From: Deltaproteobacteria bacterium
Lineage (GTDB): Bacteria > Myxococcota > Myxococcia > SLRQ01
Length of the DNA stretch: 13,383 nucleotides
Assembly (NCBI GenBank): GCA_007128675.1
Contig: SKWY01000298.1
Coordinates: 1-13,383 of the forward strand
Direction of reading: 5' to 3'
The notes below the pieces were generated by a model that was not told the DNA's origin, made no database searches, and saw nothing but the letters and a program-made list of their open reading frames with translations. The stretch's first letter is position 1. Each line of letters begins with the position of its first letter. Below are positions 5,408-13,089 of the stretch, in pieces. Made by a program: the position numbers and the translations under genes.

Positions 5408-7369
5408 CTAGAAAGTGACCGCCACGACGCCGCGAATAACCTGGGCAATCTCGGGCCTTCTGTTGTCCTCGAGCTGCAAGCCTTCAAACGGGAAGAGAAT
5501 GCCGTATACGCCGCGGAGCAAGAACCCATCACGGCTAACGTAGCGAATGCCGCCATTTAGCTCCAGTCCGAGATCCGCCGAATCTCCCGGCGTGCTGCTG
5601 GCGAAGACCGCCCGGCTGTAGATGGCGGCAAGATCGAAACCAAAAGCAGTCGCCAGATCGAAGGACAATGTCGGCTTGAGATAGATCGCGTCGGTCACCT
5701 GGCCAAAAACCCGACGCCAAAGAATCTCGTCCACGTAGAAGGCCCGATGAAACCTGAAATTGTTCAGTGTGCTATCGATTCTCCCGAGCTCCGGATCGAG
5801 GTTGAACTGCCTGCCGTCTATGGCTCCCGGCTCCGGATACTCTCTTCTACCACCTGGCGCGGAGTGGATCCCCATGCCGGGCGCATTGTCTCCCGAAGCA
5901 AAACCGGCCTGCATACCCACGCGTAGCCGTTCTTGCATGAAGCGATACTCCCCTTCCGCAACGGCACCGAACTGGGCTATCGAAACGCTGGTATCGTCCA
6001 GTGGGTCCGCTTCGTCCTCGAGCAATCCATTACCGATACGACCCAGCACGGCCGCTGCCTCCACCTCGATCCTGAGCCTGGATGTGCTCAGTCTGAACCA
6101 AACGTCGGGAATGTAGACGATTGCATCGCGCCGAATGAAATCCCGCCGAGAGAGCTCACCGTCCGTGTAGATTGGACGCTGCGTGTCATCCTGGCCCACG
6201 AACTCCAGGACCTGCCGTCTCAAGAGATTGTACATGCCGTAGTTGAGCACCATGCGACCATCGAGCACCTGTCGCCGAATCTCCTCGTCCGTGTCTCGTC
6301 TGGCCAACGCCAATAAGTACTGGATGGCCGTGTCTCGATTCTCGAGGCCGAAAGGCTGTCCTTGATGCTCCTCCAGTGGCTGGAAGATGGGGCCCGACGA
6401 CATGATGTCCAGAGCCAGCGGCATCATGAAATGGTCTCCCACGGGCACAACGAACATCAGCCGGTCCACCGAGGACCCATGGTCGGAGTCGAGCTCGTCA
6501 CCATCGTTGACCAGCATGCCGAGCCCCCAATGACTCCCCATGCGCCCGAAATGCAGCCAACCAAATGGTGTCGTCACCTCTGCCCATGCTCGCTTCACCG
6601 ACAGCGAGTCCCGCGCCGCATTGACGCCGGCCAACGGAGCCACCTGCGTGTCGGAGAAGACGAGAAGCGGAGTCCTCCTTGCCCCCACGTTTCCGTGGAC
6701 GAGCTCCGAACTCTGACCCCATACCAGGTTGTCGAGGATATCGACGGTGGCGCGAACCCGAAGCTCCTCGCTCACGTTGAAGACCGGATCGAGGCGCAGC
6801 CGCTGATTGGCGCTCGTCAGGGTATCGGAGCCCGCAGTAGCTGGAGAGGGGAAGAGCGGCTGCCCATGGACGTCGACGCCCGCGTTCATGTCCAGATTCA
6901 CGAACACGTCCCCGCGAGCCCTCAGATACCCATCAAGCTCGAAGAAGGCGGGCCTCGTCGGAGGCTCCACGACCCAGCGATCGGGCTCCCACTGCTGCGC
7001 CGTCAACCCAGCGGCGATGGACTCTCTAACCTCCGCTCGAAGCTCCGCGCGCTGGTCCGCCAACTCCTCCAACATCTCTTCGAGGAGTTCCTCTCGAATC
7101 TCGTCACGAAGCTCAATCCTCATCTCTTCGCGGAGCTTCGCAAGATCCTCTTCTTCCTCTTTGGACTCTACCGTGTCGACCTCGGGCTCGACCTGCTCGA
7201 GAGCTTCGGGCTCCTCGAGTGTTTCGGGCTCGACCTCGACCGGCTCCTCGGCGGTGGGCGTCACCTCGCCGGGTTCCTCCGCCAGGGCGAGGGTCGAAAC
7301 AAGAAACGGCATGAGCAGAACAAAAGACACGCGGCGGAGCGGCAGCTCCCTGTATAGGCTCTTTGGCAT
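5408..7369 (-). CDS. Outer-membrane beta-barrel protein with periplasmic coiled coil (TIGR04551-like)
   Basis: A 653-residue exported protein. The signal peptide is residues 1-30, cleaved after ALA. An acidic Pro/Glu-rich linker follows (31-70), then a strongly charged coiled coil (about 70-118, repeating Glu-Glu-Leu and Arg-Glu heptads), and from about residue 143 (FELDGYLRARGDVF) a long region of alternating amphipathic strands ending in VVAVTF. A terminal Phe is the usual recognition signal for barrel insertion. The ELDGYLRxRGDxFxN opening resembles the deltaproteobacterial TIGR04551 family, whose function is not known to me; a porin or channel role is inference. The start at ATG 7369 has GAGG five nt upstream and lies downstream of a good promoter; the longer frame from 7438 begins upstream of that promoter and is rejected. 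The small lipoprotein follows directly. Confidence 0.85.
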   Translation of the reverse strand: MPKSLYRELPLRRVSFVLLMPFLVSTLALAEEPGEVTPTAEEPVEVEPETLEEPEALEQVEPEVDTVESKEEEEDLAKLREEMRIELRDEIREELLEEMLEELADQRAELRAEVRESIAAGLTAQQWEPDRWVVEPPTRPAFFELDGYLRARGDVFVNLDMNAGVDVHGQPLFPSPATAGSDTLTSANQRLRLDPVFNVSEELRVRATVDILDNLVWGQSSELVHGNVGARRTPLLVFSDTQVAPLAGVNAARDSLSVKRAWAEVTTPFGWLHFGRMGSHWGLGMLVNDGDELDSDHGSSVDRLMFVVPVGDHFMMPLALDIMSSGPIFQPLEEHQGQPFGLENRDTAIQYLLALARRDTDEEIRRQVLDGRMVLNYGMYNLLRRQVLEFVGQDDTQRPIYTDGELSRRDFIRRDAIVYIPDVWFRLSTSRLRIEVEAAAVLGRIGNGLLEDEADPLDDTSVSIAQFGAVAEGEYRFMQERLRVGMQAGFASGDNAPGMGIHSAPGGRREYPEPGAIDGRQFNLDPELGRIDSTLNNFRFHRAFYVDEILWRRVFGQVTDAIYLKPTLSFDLATAFGFDLAAIYSRAVFASSTPGDSADLGLELNGGIRYVSRDGFLLRGVYGILFPFEGLQLEDNRRPEIAQVIRGVVAVTF

Positions 7370-7402
7370 GGATACCTCTCGAATCATGTCGTTAGCCGCG
7401 CC

Positions 7403-7431
7403 TTGATAGCTCGCGAAGAAGCGGCGGTCAA
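7403..7431 (-). promoter_or_regulatory. Sigma-70-like promoter for the outer-membrane protein unit
   Basis: On the minus strand a -35 box TTGACC (7426-7431, 5/6) and a -10 box TATCAA (7403-7408, 4/6) are separated by exactly 17 nt. Transcription would begin near 7396, giving a ~27-nt leader that holds the GAGG ribosome site before ATG 7369. The site lies inside the longer open frame from 7438, which argues for the shorter start. Confidence 0.5.
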
Positions 7432-7513
7432 ACACCATGGCAAACCATTGATTAGCACGGGTCTCTCATCGAGCGTTTGTTTTGGACTTTCGGTGAGGTA
7501 GAATGAGGAAATA

Positions 7514-10492
7514 ATGCTCTTCTTGCACCGCTCTCTGGCCTCCATATCCAGGACGATCATCACCGCTACTCTCCTGGGAGTTTTCGCAAGCCTTTGGATT
7601 GCGGGCTGCTCTCCGAAGGAGGTTCAAACCGTCCTTCTTCTCGACATCCGCTCGGACCTCGACATCGACTGCGTCTCGGTCATCGTGACTCCCAAGACGG
7701 GTGGTCCCCAAGGCGCCAGCCATGAGCTCACGCTGGCCGAAGAAGACGAGGAGATGGGCTCCCAAGGGGGAGAGGAGTCTTTAGAGGAAGGAGAAGTGGA
7801 GCAGCGTTTCACGCCTATTCGTGTGGCCGTGTACTCCAGTGAAGAAATGATGGGCACCGTCCTCATTGAGGCCTTTGGGCGCATGGGTGGCTGCACGGCT
7901 CCAATCATCGCTGATCTGGGAGACGCATCTCCCCTTTGGCTCGAGTTCGAGCCAACGGTCACCTCCCATCACGTCCTCTGGCTAGTCGAGCGACAAGAAG
8001 AGCCTGGCCTCCCTCCTGGAAACGTGGACTGCAGCGACCCGCACCTGGCCGATCCCGATCTCTGTCCATGTAATGAGGGCGCCACCAGGCCCTGCTTCAC
8101 ACTCGGCCCCGAGGAGATGGCAGGCGTTGGACAATGCGAATGGGGAACCCAGTCGTGTCGCAGGGGCGTTTGGAGCCTCTGCGAGGGGCAGGTCGGACCG
8201 TCTCCCGAGGAGTGCAACGGCATCGACAACTCCTGCGACGGCATCATAGATACCCCTTCTCTTCTCCCGCGGGTTCCCTGCGAGCTGACCCTCGGGGTAT
8301 GCGCCGACGCCAGCAGACCCTGTATCGACGGCAGTCTGGAAGACTGCACGGAGGCGACCTATCAAGAGGCTTCGGGCGGTTTGTACAACCCCGAGCATGA
8401 CGAGTGCCTCGGCCTCGACAACAACTGCGACGGCCTAGTCGATGGCGGCTGCGAGTGCAACCCGCTCGTTGATGAGCCAAGATCCTGCTACAGCCTCGGC
8501 CTCGATCACCCTACCATCGGTGTGGGCATATGCCACACGGGGACACAGCACTGCACCGAACCCGATGACGGCGGCCTCCCGGAGTGGGGTGAATGCATCG
8601 GAGAGACTACGCCGCAACCCGAACGATGCGATGATACCGATCATAGCTGCACGGGTCTCATCGACGATGTGGCGGGCATAGGAGATCCTTGCGCGGCGGA
8701 TGCTCTGGGAGCCTGCCGGGAAGGTCACCTCGACTGCCTACTGTACGACCACGGCATGGCGACGAACGAGCTTGGTCTCGCCTGCGTACCGGGAGAGCCC
8801 GAGCCCATCGACTACGTTTGTGACGGCATAGACGCTACCTGTACGCAAGACTCGGACGACGAGATAGCCTTCTGCGACGATGGTTGGAGGTGCTGTGATG
8901 GTAGTCCTGGTGTTGATGGGTGCCGCCCCCCAAGCAGCACCGAGCACTGTGGCGGTTGCCACAATCGCTGTCCCGAGCCTCCGAACGACTGTCTCGTGAA
9001 AGCTTGCCGCAACGACCAGTGCGTGGAGGACCCCAAGCCGGACGGCACCCTTTGTGGCCATGGCGGCGGGACCGTATGTTACGGGGGAAGCTGCCAGCGC
9101 GGCTGCTATATAAGCGGCGATTTCTACCAAGACGGCGAGGCTCGACCCGGCAACCCATGCCAGTACTGCGACCCGCAGCGTCCAGAAGGCTGGTCCAATC
9201 GCCAGTACCCCTATAGCTGCCCGGACGGAACGTGCCACGACGGTACTTGTTATGAAAGCTGTCCGCTCCCTTGGGGGGGCGAGATACATCACGGGGATCG
9301 AAGGTGGGCGTACCAGAATGCAACGGTAGGCTGCGGCCAGGAGTGCGTGGGCCAGTGGAGGGAGTGCTTCAACGGAACACTGTTTGGCTCCTACCCCCAT
9401 CAAAGCTGCGAGGCCCCCTGCGCCTCCTGCTCGGGGCAGACCCTTTCCTGGGGTCATCACGGCTGCTCTGCATGGTTTGGTGGTAGGGACCACGGAGAAG
9501 CCCGGTGGGCAGAGAATACGGTCGGCGGCCGCTCCGGCTCGGCCAGGTACCGCTGCAACGACGGCAGCTGGGAAAGGGAGCAAGGCTCTTGTGATCCGGA
9601 CGACTGCTCACGGCCCTGGGGGGGAACAGTCTCACACGGTCATAGCATCACGGCATATCAACAGCAGGTTGTCGGCTGCCATGAGAGCTGCAACAGCGAG
9701 CAGCGCACCTGCGATTATGGAGATCTTTCGGGCTCCTACACTTACGAGACCTGCCACCCACACTGCGACAACTGCACGCTTGGCGGGCAGACGGTCAATC
9801 ACGGCGATAGTATCGATGCATACTCGGTGCACACCGTGGCATGTGACGAGTCCTGCCCATCACCCCAGACCAGGCATTGCGATGACGGAAACCTTTCGGG
9901 GGTAGGCGATCATCCAAGCTGCTCGCCGGTGTCTTGTGGTGGCTCCACGCCCGCCTGCTGCGACGGTGCATGCCGGGAGTGCTGCAGCGACGATGACTGT
10001 GGTGACGGCACTCAATGCGTGAACAACGCCTGCGAGTGTGTTCCCGACTGCGATGGTCGAGAGTGCGGGTCTGACGGGTGCGGCGGGCAATGTCCCCCTG
10101 GGTGCGAAGATCCGTATGCCTGCAACGACGATGGCGAATGCGTCTGCGTTCCGAACTGCGCGGGCCGAGAGTGTGGAGATGATGGGTGCGGCGGCTCCTG
10201 CGGGACCTGCCCTCCAGATGAAGGCTGCGTGGATGGCCGATGCGTCTGCGTTCCTGACTGCACGGGGCTGGAGTGCGGGCCAGACCCCAACTGCGGCGAG
10301 AGCTGCGGGACCTGTGGCGCAAACGAGCGATGCGACGACGACGGCCAATGCGTCTGCGTTCCGGTCTCTTGCGAAGATCTAGGTTATGATTGCGATCCAC
10401 ATCCTGATGGCTGCGGCGGCACTGTAAATTGCGGGACCTGCGACCAGGGTGAGACCTGCTACGACGGTATCTGTGCGCCAACCGTTGATTGA
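7514..10492 (+). CDS. Large Cys-rich surface lipoprotein with MopE-type metal-binding motifs
   Basis: A 992-residue lipoprotein, start supported by GAGG five nt upstream. The signal peptide ends in the lipobox IAGC, with Cys32 lipidated. Residues 33-165 are a Cys-poor domain. Then come four motifs of the putative metal-binding family found in copper-associated MopE, at about 234 (ECNGIDNSCDGIID), 298 (ECLGLDNNCDGLVD), 372 and 436, the last two degenerate. Residues 450-580 are Cys-rich. Residues 583-808 hold four ~57-residue repeats, and 842-990 four CVPxC...CGxDGCGG repeats. Aspartates and paired cysteines suggest a calcium- or metal-binding, disulfide-braced surface stalk; the ligand is unknown. 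It diverges from the outer-membrane protein gene across a 144-bp gap. Such mosaics are common in Myxococcota and relatives. Long open frames on the opposite strand reflect the repetitive, GC-rich coding. Confidence 0.88.
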   Translation: MLFLHRSLASISRTIITATLLGVFASLWIAGCSPKEVQTVLLLDIRSDLDIDCVSVIVTPKTGGPQGASHELTLAEEDEEMGSQGGEESLEEGEVEQRFTPIRVAVYSSEEMMGTVLIEAFGRMGGCTAPIIADLGDASPLWLEFEPTVTSHHVLWLVERQEEPGLPPGNVDCSDPHLADPDLCPCNEGATRPCFTLGPEEMAGVGQCEWGTQSCRRGVWSLCEGQVGPSPEECNGIDNSCDGIIDTPSLLPRVPCELTLGVCADASRPCIDGSLEDCTEATYQEASGGLYNPEHDECLGLDNNCDGLVDGGCECNPLVDEPRSCYSLGLDHPTIGVGICHTGTQHCTEPDDGGLPEWGECIGETTPQPERCDDTDHSCTGLIDDVAGIGDPCAADALGACREGHLDCLLYDHGMATNELGLACVPGEPEPIDYVCDGIDATCTQDSDDEIAFCDDGWRCCDGSPGVDGCRPPSSTEHCGGCHNRCPEPPNDCLVKACRNDQCVEDPKPDGTLCGHGGGTVCYGGSCQRGCYISGDFYQDGEARPGNPCQYCDPQRPEGWSNRQYPYSCPDGTCHDGTCYESCPLPWGGEIHHGDRRWAYQNATVGCGQECVGQWRECFNGTLFGSYPHQSCEAPCASCSGQTLSWGHHGCSAWFGGRDHGEARWAENTVGGRSGSARYRCNDGSWEREQGSCDPDDCSRPWGGTVSHGHSITAYQQQVVGCHESCNSEQRTCDYGDLSGSYTYETCHPHCDNCTLGGQTVNHGDSIDAYSVHTVACDESCPSPQTRHCDDGNLSGVGDHPSCSPVSCGGSTPACCDGACRECCSDDDCGDGTQCVNNACECVPDCDGRECGSDGCGGQCPPGCEDPYACNDDGECVCVPNCAGRECGDDGCGGSCGTCPPDEGCVDGRCVCVPDCTGLECGPDPNCGESCGTCGANERCDDDGQCVCVPVSCEDLGYDCDPHPDGCGGTVNCGTCDQGETCYDGICAPTVD
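8207..8880 (+). repeat. Four MopE-type Asp/Cys motifs in the lipoprotein
   Basis: Motif cysteines fall at residues 234, 298, 372 and 436 (spacing 64, 74, 64). The first two keep the full pattern CxGxDNxCDGxxD, with alternating Asp and paired Cys. The third reads CDDTDHSCTGLIDD and the fourth CDGIDATCTQDSDDE, so glycine and the second Asp are lost progressively. They likely form small loop-type metal sites of differing strength. Confidence 0.75.
9260..9937 (+). repeat. Four ~57-residue WGG/HG Cys repeats
   Basis: Repeats begin at residues 583, 639, 698 and 754. The shared pattern is C-x3-WGG-x3-HG-x4-AY, then a Val-x-Cys...Cys segment, an Arg/His-x-Cys-x2-Gly step, Leu-Ser/Phe-Gly-Ser-Tyr and a closing pair of cysteines. 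The second unit is the most diverged (it lacks AY and has an inserted segment around GCSAWFGG). The pattern resembles a Cys-repeat seen in many secreted bacterial proteins; I cannot name it with certainty. Confidence 0.75.
10037..10489 (+). repeat. Four C-terminal CVPxC / CGxDGCGG repeats
   Basis: Units of about 105 bp start near 10037, 10145, 10247 and 10352, each with CVPxC, then Arg/Leu-Glu-Cys-Gly, then a Gly-Cys-Gly-Gly or Asn-Cys-Gly turn and CGTC. They form the last ~150 residues. Codon choice is nearly the same between units (the run coding CVCVP is almost identical), pointing to fairly recent duplication or gene conversion. Confidence 0.75.
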
Positions 10493-10523
10493 AATGGGCG
10501 CAAGAGAGTCTTCATCTGGGAAG

Positions 10524-10583
10524 CGATCTGTGGGAGTGTCGAGGGCGAGCGGGAGCGCGGCCTTGCGAACGCGATGAGGCGGC
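10524..10583. repeat. Intergenic repeat, copy A
   Basis: Starts with CGATCTG and contains GGAGTGTCGAGGGC, GGGAGCGCGGCCTTGC and ACGCGATGAGGCGGC. It recurs at 10601-10668 in the same orientation with one G/A change (GCGAACG versus GCAAACG), a 2-nt indel in the GGGCGAGCGGG run, and an ~12-nt insertion near the 5' end of copy B. It lies in the gap after the Cys-rich lipoprotein gene. Short frames across it on the minus strand (PPHRV-KAALP) have no sign of being genes. Confidence 0.75.
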
Positions 10584-10600
10584 ACGGCCCGTGTTACCGA

Positions 10601-10668
10601 CGATCTGAGGCACCTCTCCGGAGTGTCGAGGGCGCGGGAGCGCGGCCTTGCAAACGCGATGAGGCGGC
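10601..10668. repeat. Intergenic repeat, copy B
   Basis: Second copy of the 10524-10583 element, starting 77 bp downstream and in direct orientation. It carries an extra ~12 nt (AGGCACCTCTCC), which creates the palindrome CTCCGGAG where it joins the shared core. Its 3' side runs into AT-rich sequence in front of the next gene. Confidence 0.75.
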
Positions 10669-10776
10669 CAACGGAAAATTTCGTCCGTCATTGCCAATCT
10701 CTCTCCTCGGTCCAATCGCAAATCATGCCGGGCCTCACTTGGCGTCAATGACAAAGCAATGATATTTGAAGGCGAC

Positions 10777-11778
10777 ATGAGACGCCCCTTGCTCTGCTCG
10801 ATGATTTTCGTCCTGGCCGGCTGCCTATCGGTTTGCCCGGATGCGCGGGATAGGGAAGCCAAGGAGCGGCTGTTCTCCATGGAGGAGCCCTCCATGCTCG
10901 AGCAAGCCGCCGCCGAAAGCATCGATGCGACCCAGGTGGCCGCAAACGAAGATGTGCGCCGGCGCGTGCTATGGATGACGGCCGAGGAAACGAGCGCGAG
11001 GCTCGGCTCCTTTCTGGCCGAAACCGAGGTATCTTTTGACTGGCGTCGTAACGGGAATAGGGTGCGGCTCGGCGAGAAGGCCGTGCTGGAACTCTCGGAA
11101 TCGGGTGACTATCGAGTAACCATAAACAACGATCGCGACTTCGGAATGGAGCTGCGCTGGATAGGAGAGACCTCCTACGTGAAGAGCAGACAAGGCACGT
11201 TCCGTGAGCGGCGCGCGGATCGAGCCGGACACGAGGAGTGGCGAGAAGAAGCTCTCTCGCAATTGCAGACGTTGCTGGAGCTGGCCTCCGGCAGAGTACG
11301 GCTAGCGAGGACAGGCACGGGCACTCACGAAGGCAGACAAATCGTACGTTATGCCATGACGCACGTCGCCGACCCCGATCCCGCCGCGGCACCGCCTGGT
11401 AGACCCTCGTGGGCAAGGGATCCAATCTATCCATCAGATGGCCCAGACAAGGCCCTACGATACCGCTTGGCCGCCTTCGAACAATCGGAGCCTCTGCGAA
11501 TCACAGGCGACATTTGGATCGACGAGGCATCGGCGACAATAGTCCACGCCGATCTTTCCGCCGTCATCCAGGTGTCCTTGCATGAGGAGTCAGGCAAGCA
11601 ACCAGCGCGCCTCGATCTTTCGATACGCAGAACGCTGCGGGATATCGGACGTCCCCGAACAATCGACGTGCCAGAGCATCGTCCCTTCGAGCGGCGGCCA
11701 CGAGCCATCAAGGATCCACTCGATTGGTGGCCTCCCTATGTCGCCGAAAGAGAGAAGGCCAAGAAGGACGAGCAATGA
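10777..11778 (+). CDS. Lipoprotein of unknown function
   Basis: A 333-residue predicted lipoprotein: MRRPLLCSMIF then lipobox LAGC, Cys16 lipidated. The start at ATG 10777 has GAAGG five nt upstream; the in-frame ATG at 10759 has no ribosome site and would lengthen the signal peptide with acidic residues. The mature part alternates polar and hydrophobic residues in strand-like patterns (for example VRLGEKAVLELSES and YRVTINNDRDFGMELRWIG), and the C-terminal half has GDIWIDEASATIVHADLSAV, a layout like the half-barrel folds of LolA/LppX-type periplasmic carriers. That fold is a guess from pattern only. The tail is Lys/Glu-rich. A related-looking secreted protein follows after 51 nt on the same strand, so the two may be co-expressed and work together in the envelope. 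Confidence 0.75.
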   Translation: MRRPLLCSMIFVLAGCLSVCPDARDREAKERLFSMEEPSMLEQAAAESIDATQVAANEDVRRRVLWMTAEETSARLGSFLAETEVSFDWRRNGNRVRLGEKAVLELSESGDYRVTINNDRDFGMELRWIGETSYVKSRQGTFRERRADRAGHEEWREEALSQLQTLLELASGRVRLARTGTGTHEGRQIVRYAMTHVADPDPAAAPPGRPSWARDPIYPSDGPDKALRYRLAAFEQSEPLRITGDIWIDEASATIVHADLSAVIQVSLHEESGKQPARLDLSIRRTLRDIGRPRTIDVPEHRPFERRPRAIKDPLDWWPPYVAEREKAKKDEQ

Positions 11779-11829
11779 CGAGCCATCCCCTACATGTCCC
11801 AAAGAGGCGCTCGGTGAACCCCGGCGCCT

Positions 11830-13038
11830 ATGACGAGTTTAGGCGATCCTCCCGGCGCAGCGACGCTGGCTCGTCCATGGTACGCAATGCCTTGGGATAA
11901 CGGAAAGAGGCTCTCACCGTGGGCTGCCCTCCTTGCCCTTTCGGCCTTGATCGGGATCGCGCTGCCTTCGTTCTCCAAAGCCGAGCAGCCCGACAGCTCT
12001 CGGCCTGCTTGGCAGATGGATGAGAGCTTCAGCGATGAGCATGCCGAGATTGTCCGCTACCGGGGAACCCTTAGATCCGGTGATAGAGAAATCCGGGTGC
12101 CCCTGGAGATCATTACGAGGGTGGTTCGTCTCTGGCCGGATACGCTAACTGAGCTAGAGCCTGGCGAAAGAGCCGAGAAGGCCATCGAGGCTTTGAAGAC
12201 CACGGTGGCTCGTTCTATCCCGAGCCTTTCACCAAGGTTCGAGCAAATCATAACTTTCGCAACTCGCGAGGAAATGACACCCCTCCGGCTAGTGATCGTG
12301 GCCGTGGATCGAAGCGCGCCGACATTCGGCGTCTGGTCCGCGAGACTCGGTAAGCTGCGCTTTTTTGCCGAGAGCTGGCCGGCCGGCGAAGGAGAGCACC
12401 TGCTGGCGGCAACGGACCGCATGGTTTTCGCCGACGACATGCCGAGCCGCCTTCGCGGCCTCGTCAGGGTTCAGGAGGGGCAATGGGAGATTCAGCTGGT
12501 CGAGTCGCTGATCGACGCCGACATGCCTCCGCCCCGAGCCGTGCCCGCCATGGTCACCGTGGGCGGTTTCCATGAGCTTGGGACAGGCGCTGGAAATTTC
12601 ACCGCGCGTCGACTGACCGTATCGAGAGTCGGAAGAGACGGCGAGGAGCGCGTCGACATCCTATACTTCGATCGAAAGGCGCCTCATCGAATGATTAGAT
12701 GGGAGCAGGCCGGCGGGCATCGCTTTCAGATAGTCGCCGTGGACGAAGTCCCTTTGGAAGAGATCGACGGCCCCAAGCGAAAGCAGCCAAGACCCCCTCC
12801 GGCAATGAGCCCGAGCCATGAGGACGACGCCCCCGGCAAGGCAGAGAACGAGGACCAACAACGGCAGCAGACACACCCAGCAAACGGTGGAGCTAGCGAC
12901 GAAGATGAAAGCCAAGCTAGCGACGAAGATGAAGGCCAAGCTAGCGACCAAGATGAAGGCCAAGCTAGCGACCAAGATGAAGGCCAAGCTAGCGACCAAG
13001 ATGAAAGCCAAGCTAGCGACCAAGATGAAAGCACCTAG
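11830..13038 (+). CDS. Secreted protein with acidic tandem-repeat tail
   Basis: A 402-residue protein of unknown family. A hydrophobic signal (SPWAALLALSALIGIALP) ends near SKA at residue 51, so a start at the second in-frame ATG (11887, MPWDNGKR) would give a normal-length signal peptide; neither start has a strong ribosome site. The body (about 52-310) is predicted mixed alpha/beta, with a notable segment RRLTVSRVGRDGEERVDILY followed by DRKAPHRMIRWEQ, reminiscent of periplasmic beta-barrel-like carriers in which a reporter strand is compared with a ligand; this is weak. Residues 310-354 are Pro/Gln/Asp-rich. Residues 355-401 are six 8-residue repeats (ASDxDExQ). It lies 51 nt behind the preceding lipoprotein gene and 51 nt before the methyltransferase gene. 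No lipobox or membrane anchor is evident, so it is probably periplasmic or released. Confidence 0.75.
   Translation: MTSLGDPPGAATLARPWYAMPWDNGKRLSPWAALLALSALIGIALPSFSKAEQPDSSRPAWQMDESFSDEHAEIVRYRGTLRSGDREIRVPLEIITRVVRLWPDTLTELEPGERAEKAIEALKTTVARSIPSLSPRFEQIITFATREEMTPLRLVIVAVDRSAPTFGVWSARLGKLRFFAESWPAGEGEHLLAATDRMVFADDMPSRLRGLVRVQEGQWEIQLVESLIDADMPPPRAVPAMVTVGGFHELGTGAGNFTARRLTVSRVGRDGEERVDILYFDRKAPHRMIRWEQAGGHRFQIVAVDEVPLEEIDGPKRKQPRPPPAMSPSHEDDAPGKAENEDQQRQQTHPANGGASDEDESQASDEDEGQASDQDEGQASDQDEGQASDQDESQASDQDEST
12892..13032 (+). repeat. 24-bp tandem repeat coding ASDxDExQ
   Basis: Six head-to-tail copies start at 12892, 12916, 12940, 12964, 12988 and 13012 (the last cut to 21 nt by the gene's end). 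Each begins GCTAGCGAC. Units differ at only two places: GAA or CAA (Glu in the first two, Gln later) and AGC or GGC (Ser in units 1, 5 and 6, Gly in 2-4). The near-identity points to recent slippage or unequal exchange. The unit is in frame, so copy change alters tail length only. Confidence 0.95.
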
Positions 13039-13089
13039 CCATCCATCATCCGCGCACTAGCACCTCCACTTTGGACAGCCGCCTATCAC

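Noticed and set aside
6362..7357. 331-codon open frame on the plus strand opposite the barrel-protein gene
   Set aside because: Runs antisense to a gene with signal peptide, promoter and C-terminal Phe; the sequence is His/Arg-rich with no domain, as expected of a shadow frame.
7477..7504. TTGTTT / TAGAAT as a promoter for the Cys-rich lipoprotein gene
   Set aside because: Transcription would start about 3 nt before the ATG and leave out the good GAGG ribosome site.
8738..9583. 281-codon minus-strand frame inside the Cys-rich lipoprotein gene
   Set aside because: Its Ala/Val/Gly-rich content is the complement of Cys/Asp/Gly codons; no ribosome site or family, and the plus-strand protein is clearly real.
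12892..13032. Regularly spaced repeats as a possible CRISPR array
   Set aside because: Units are contiguous with no spacers and code in frame for the tail of a protein.
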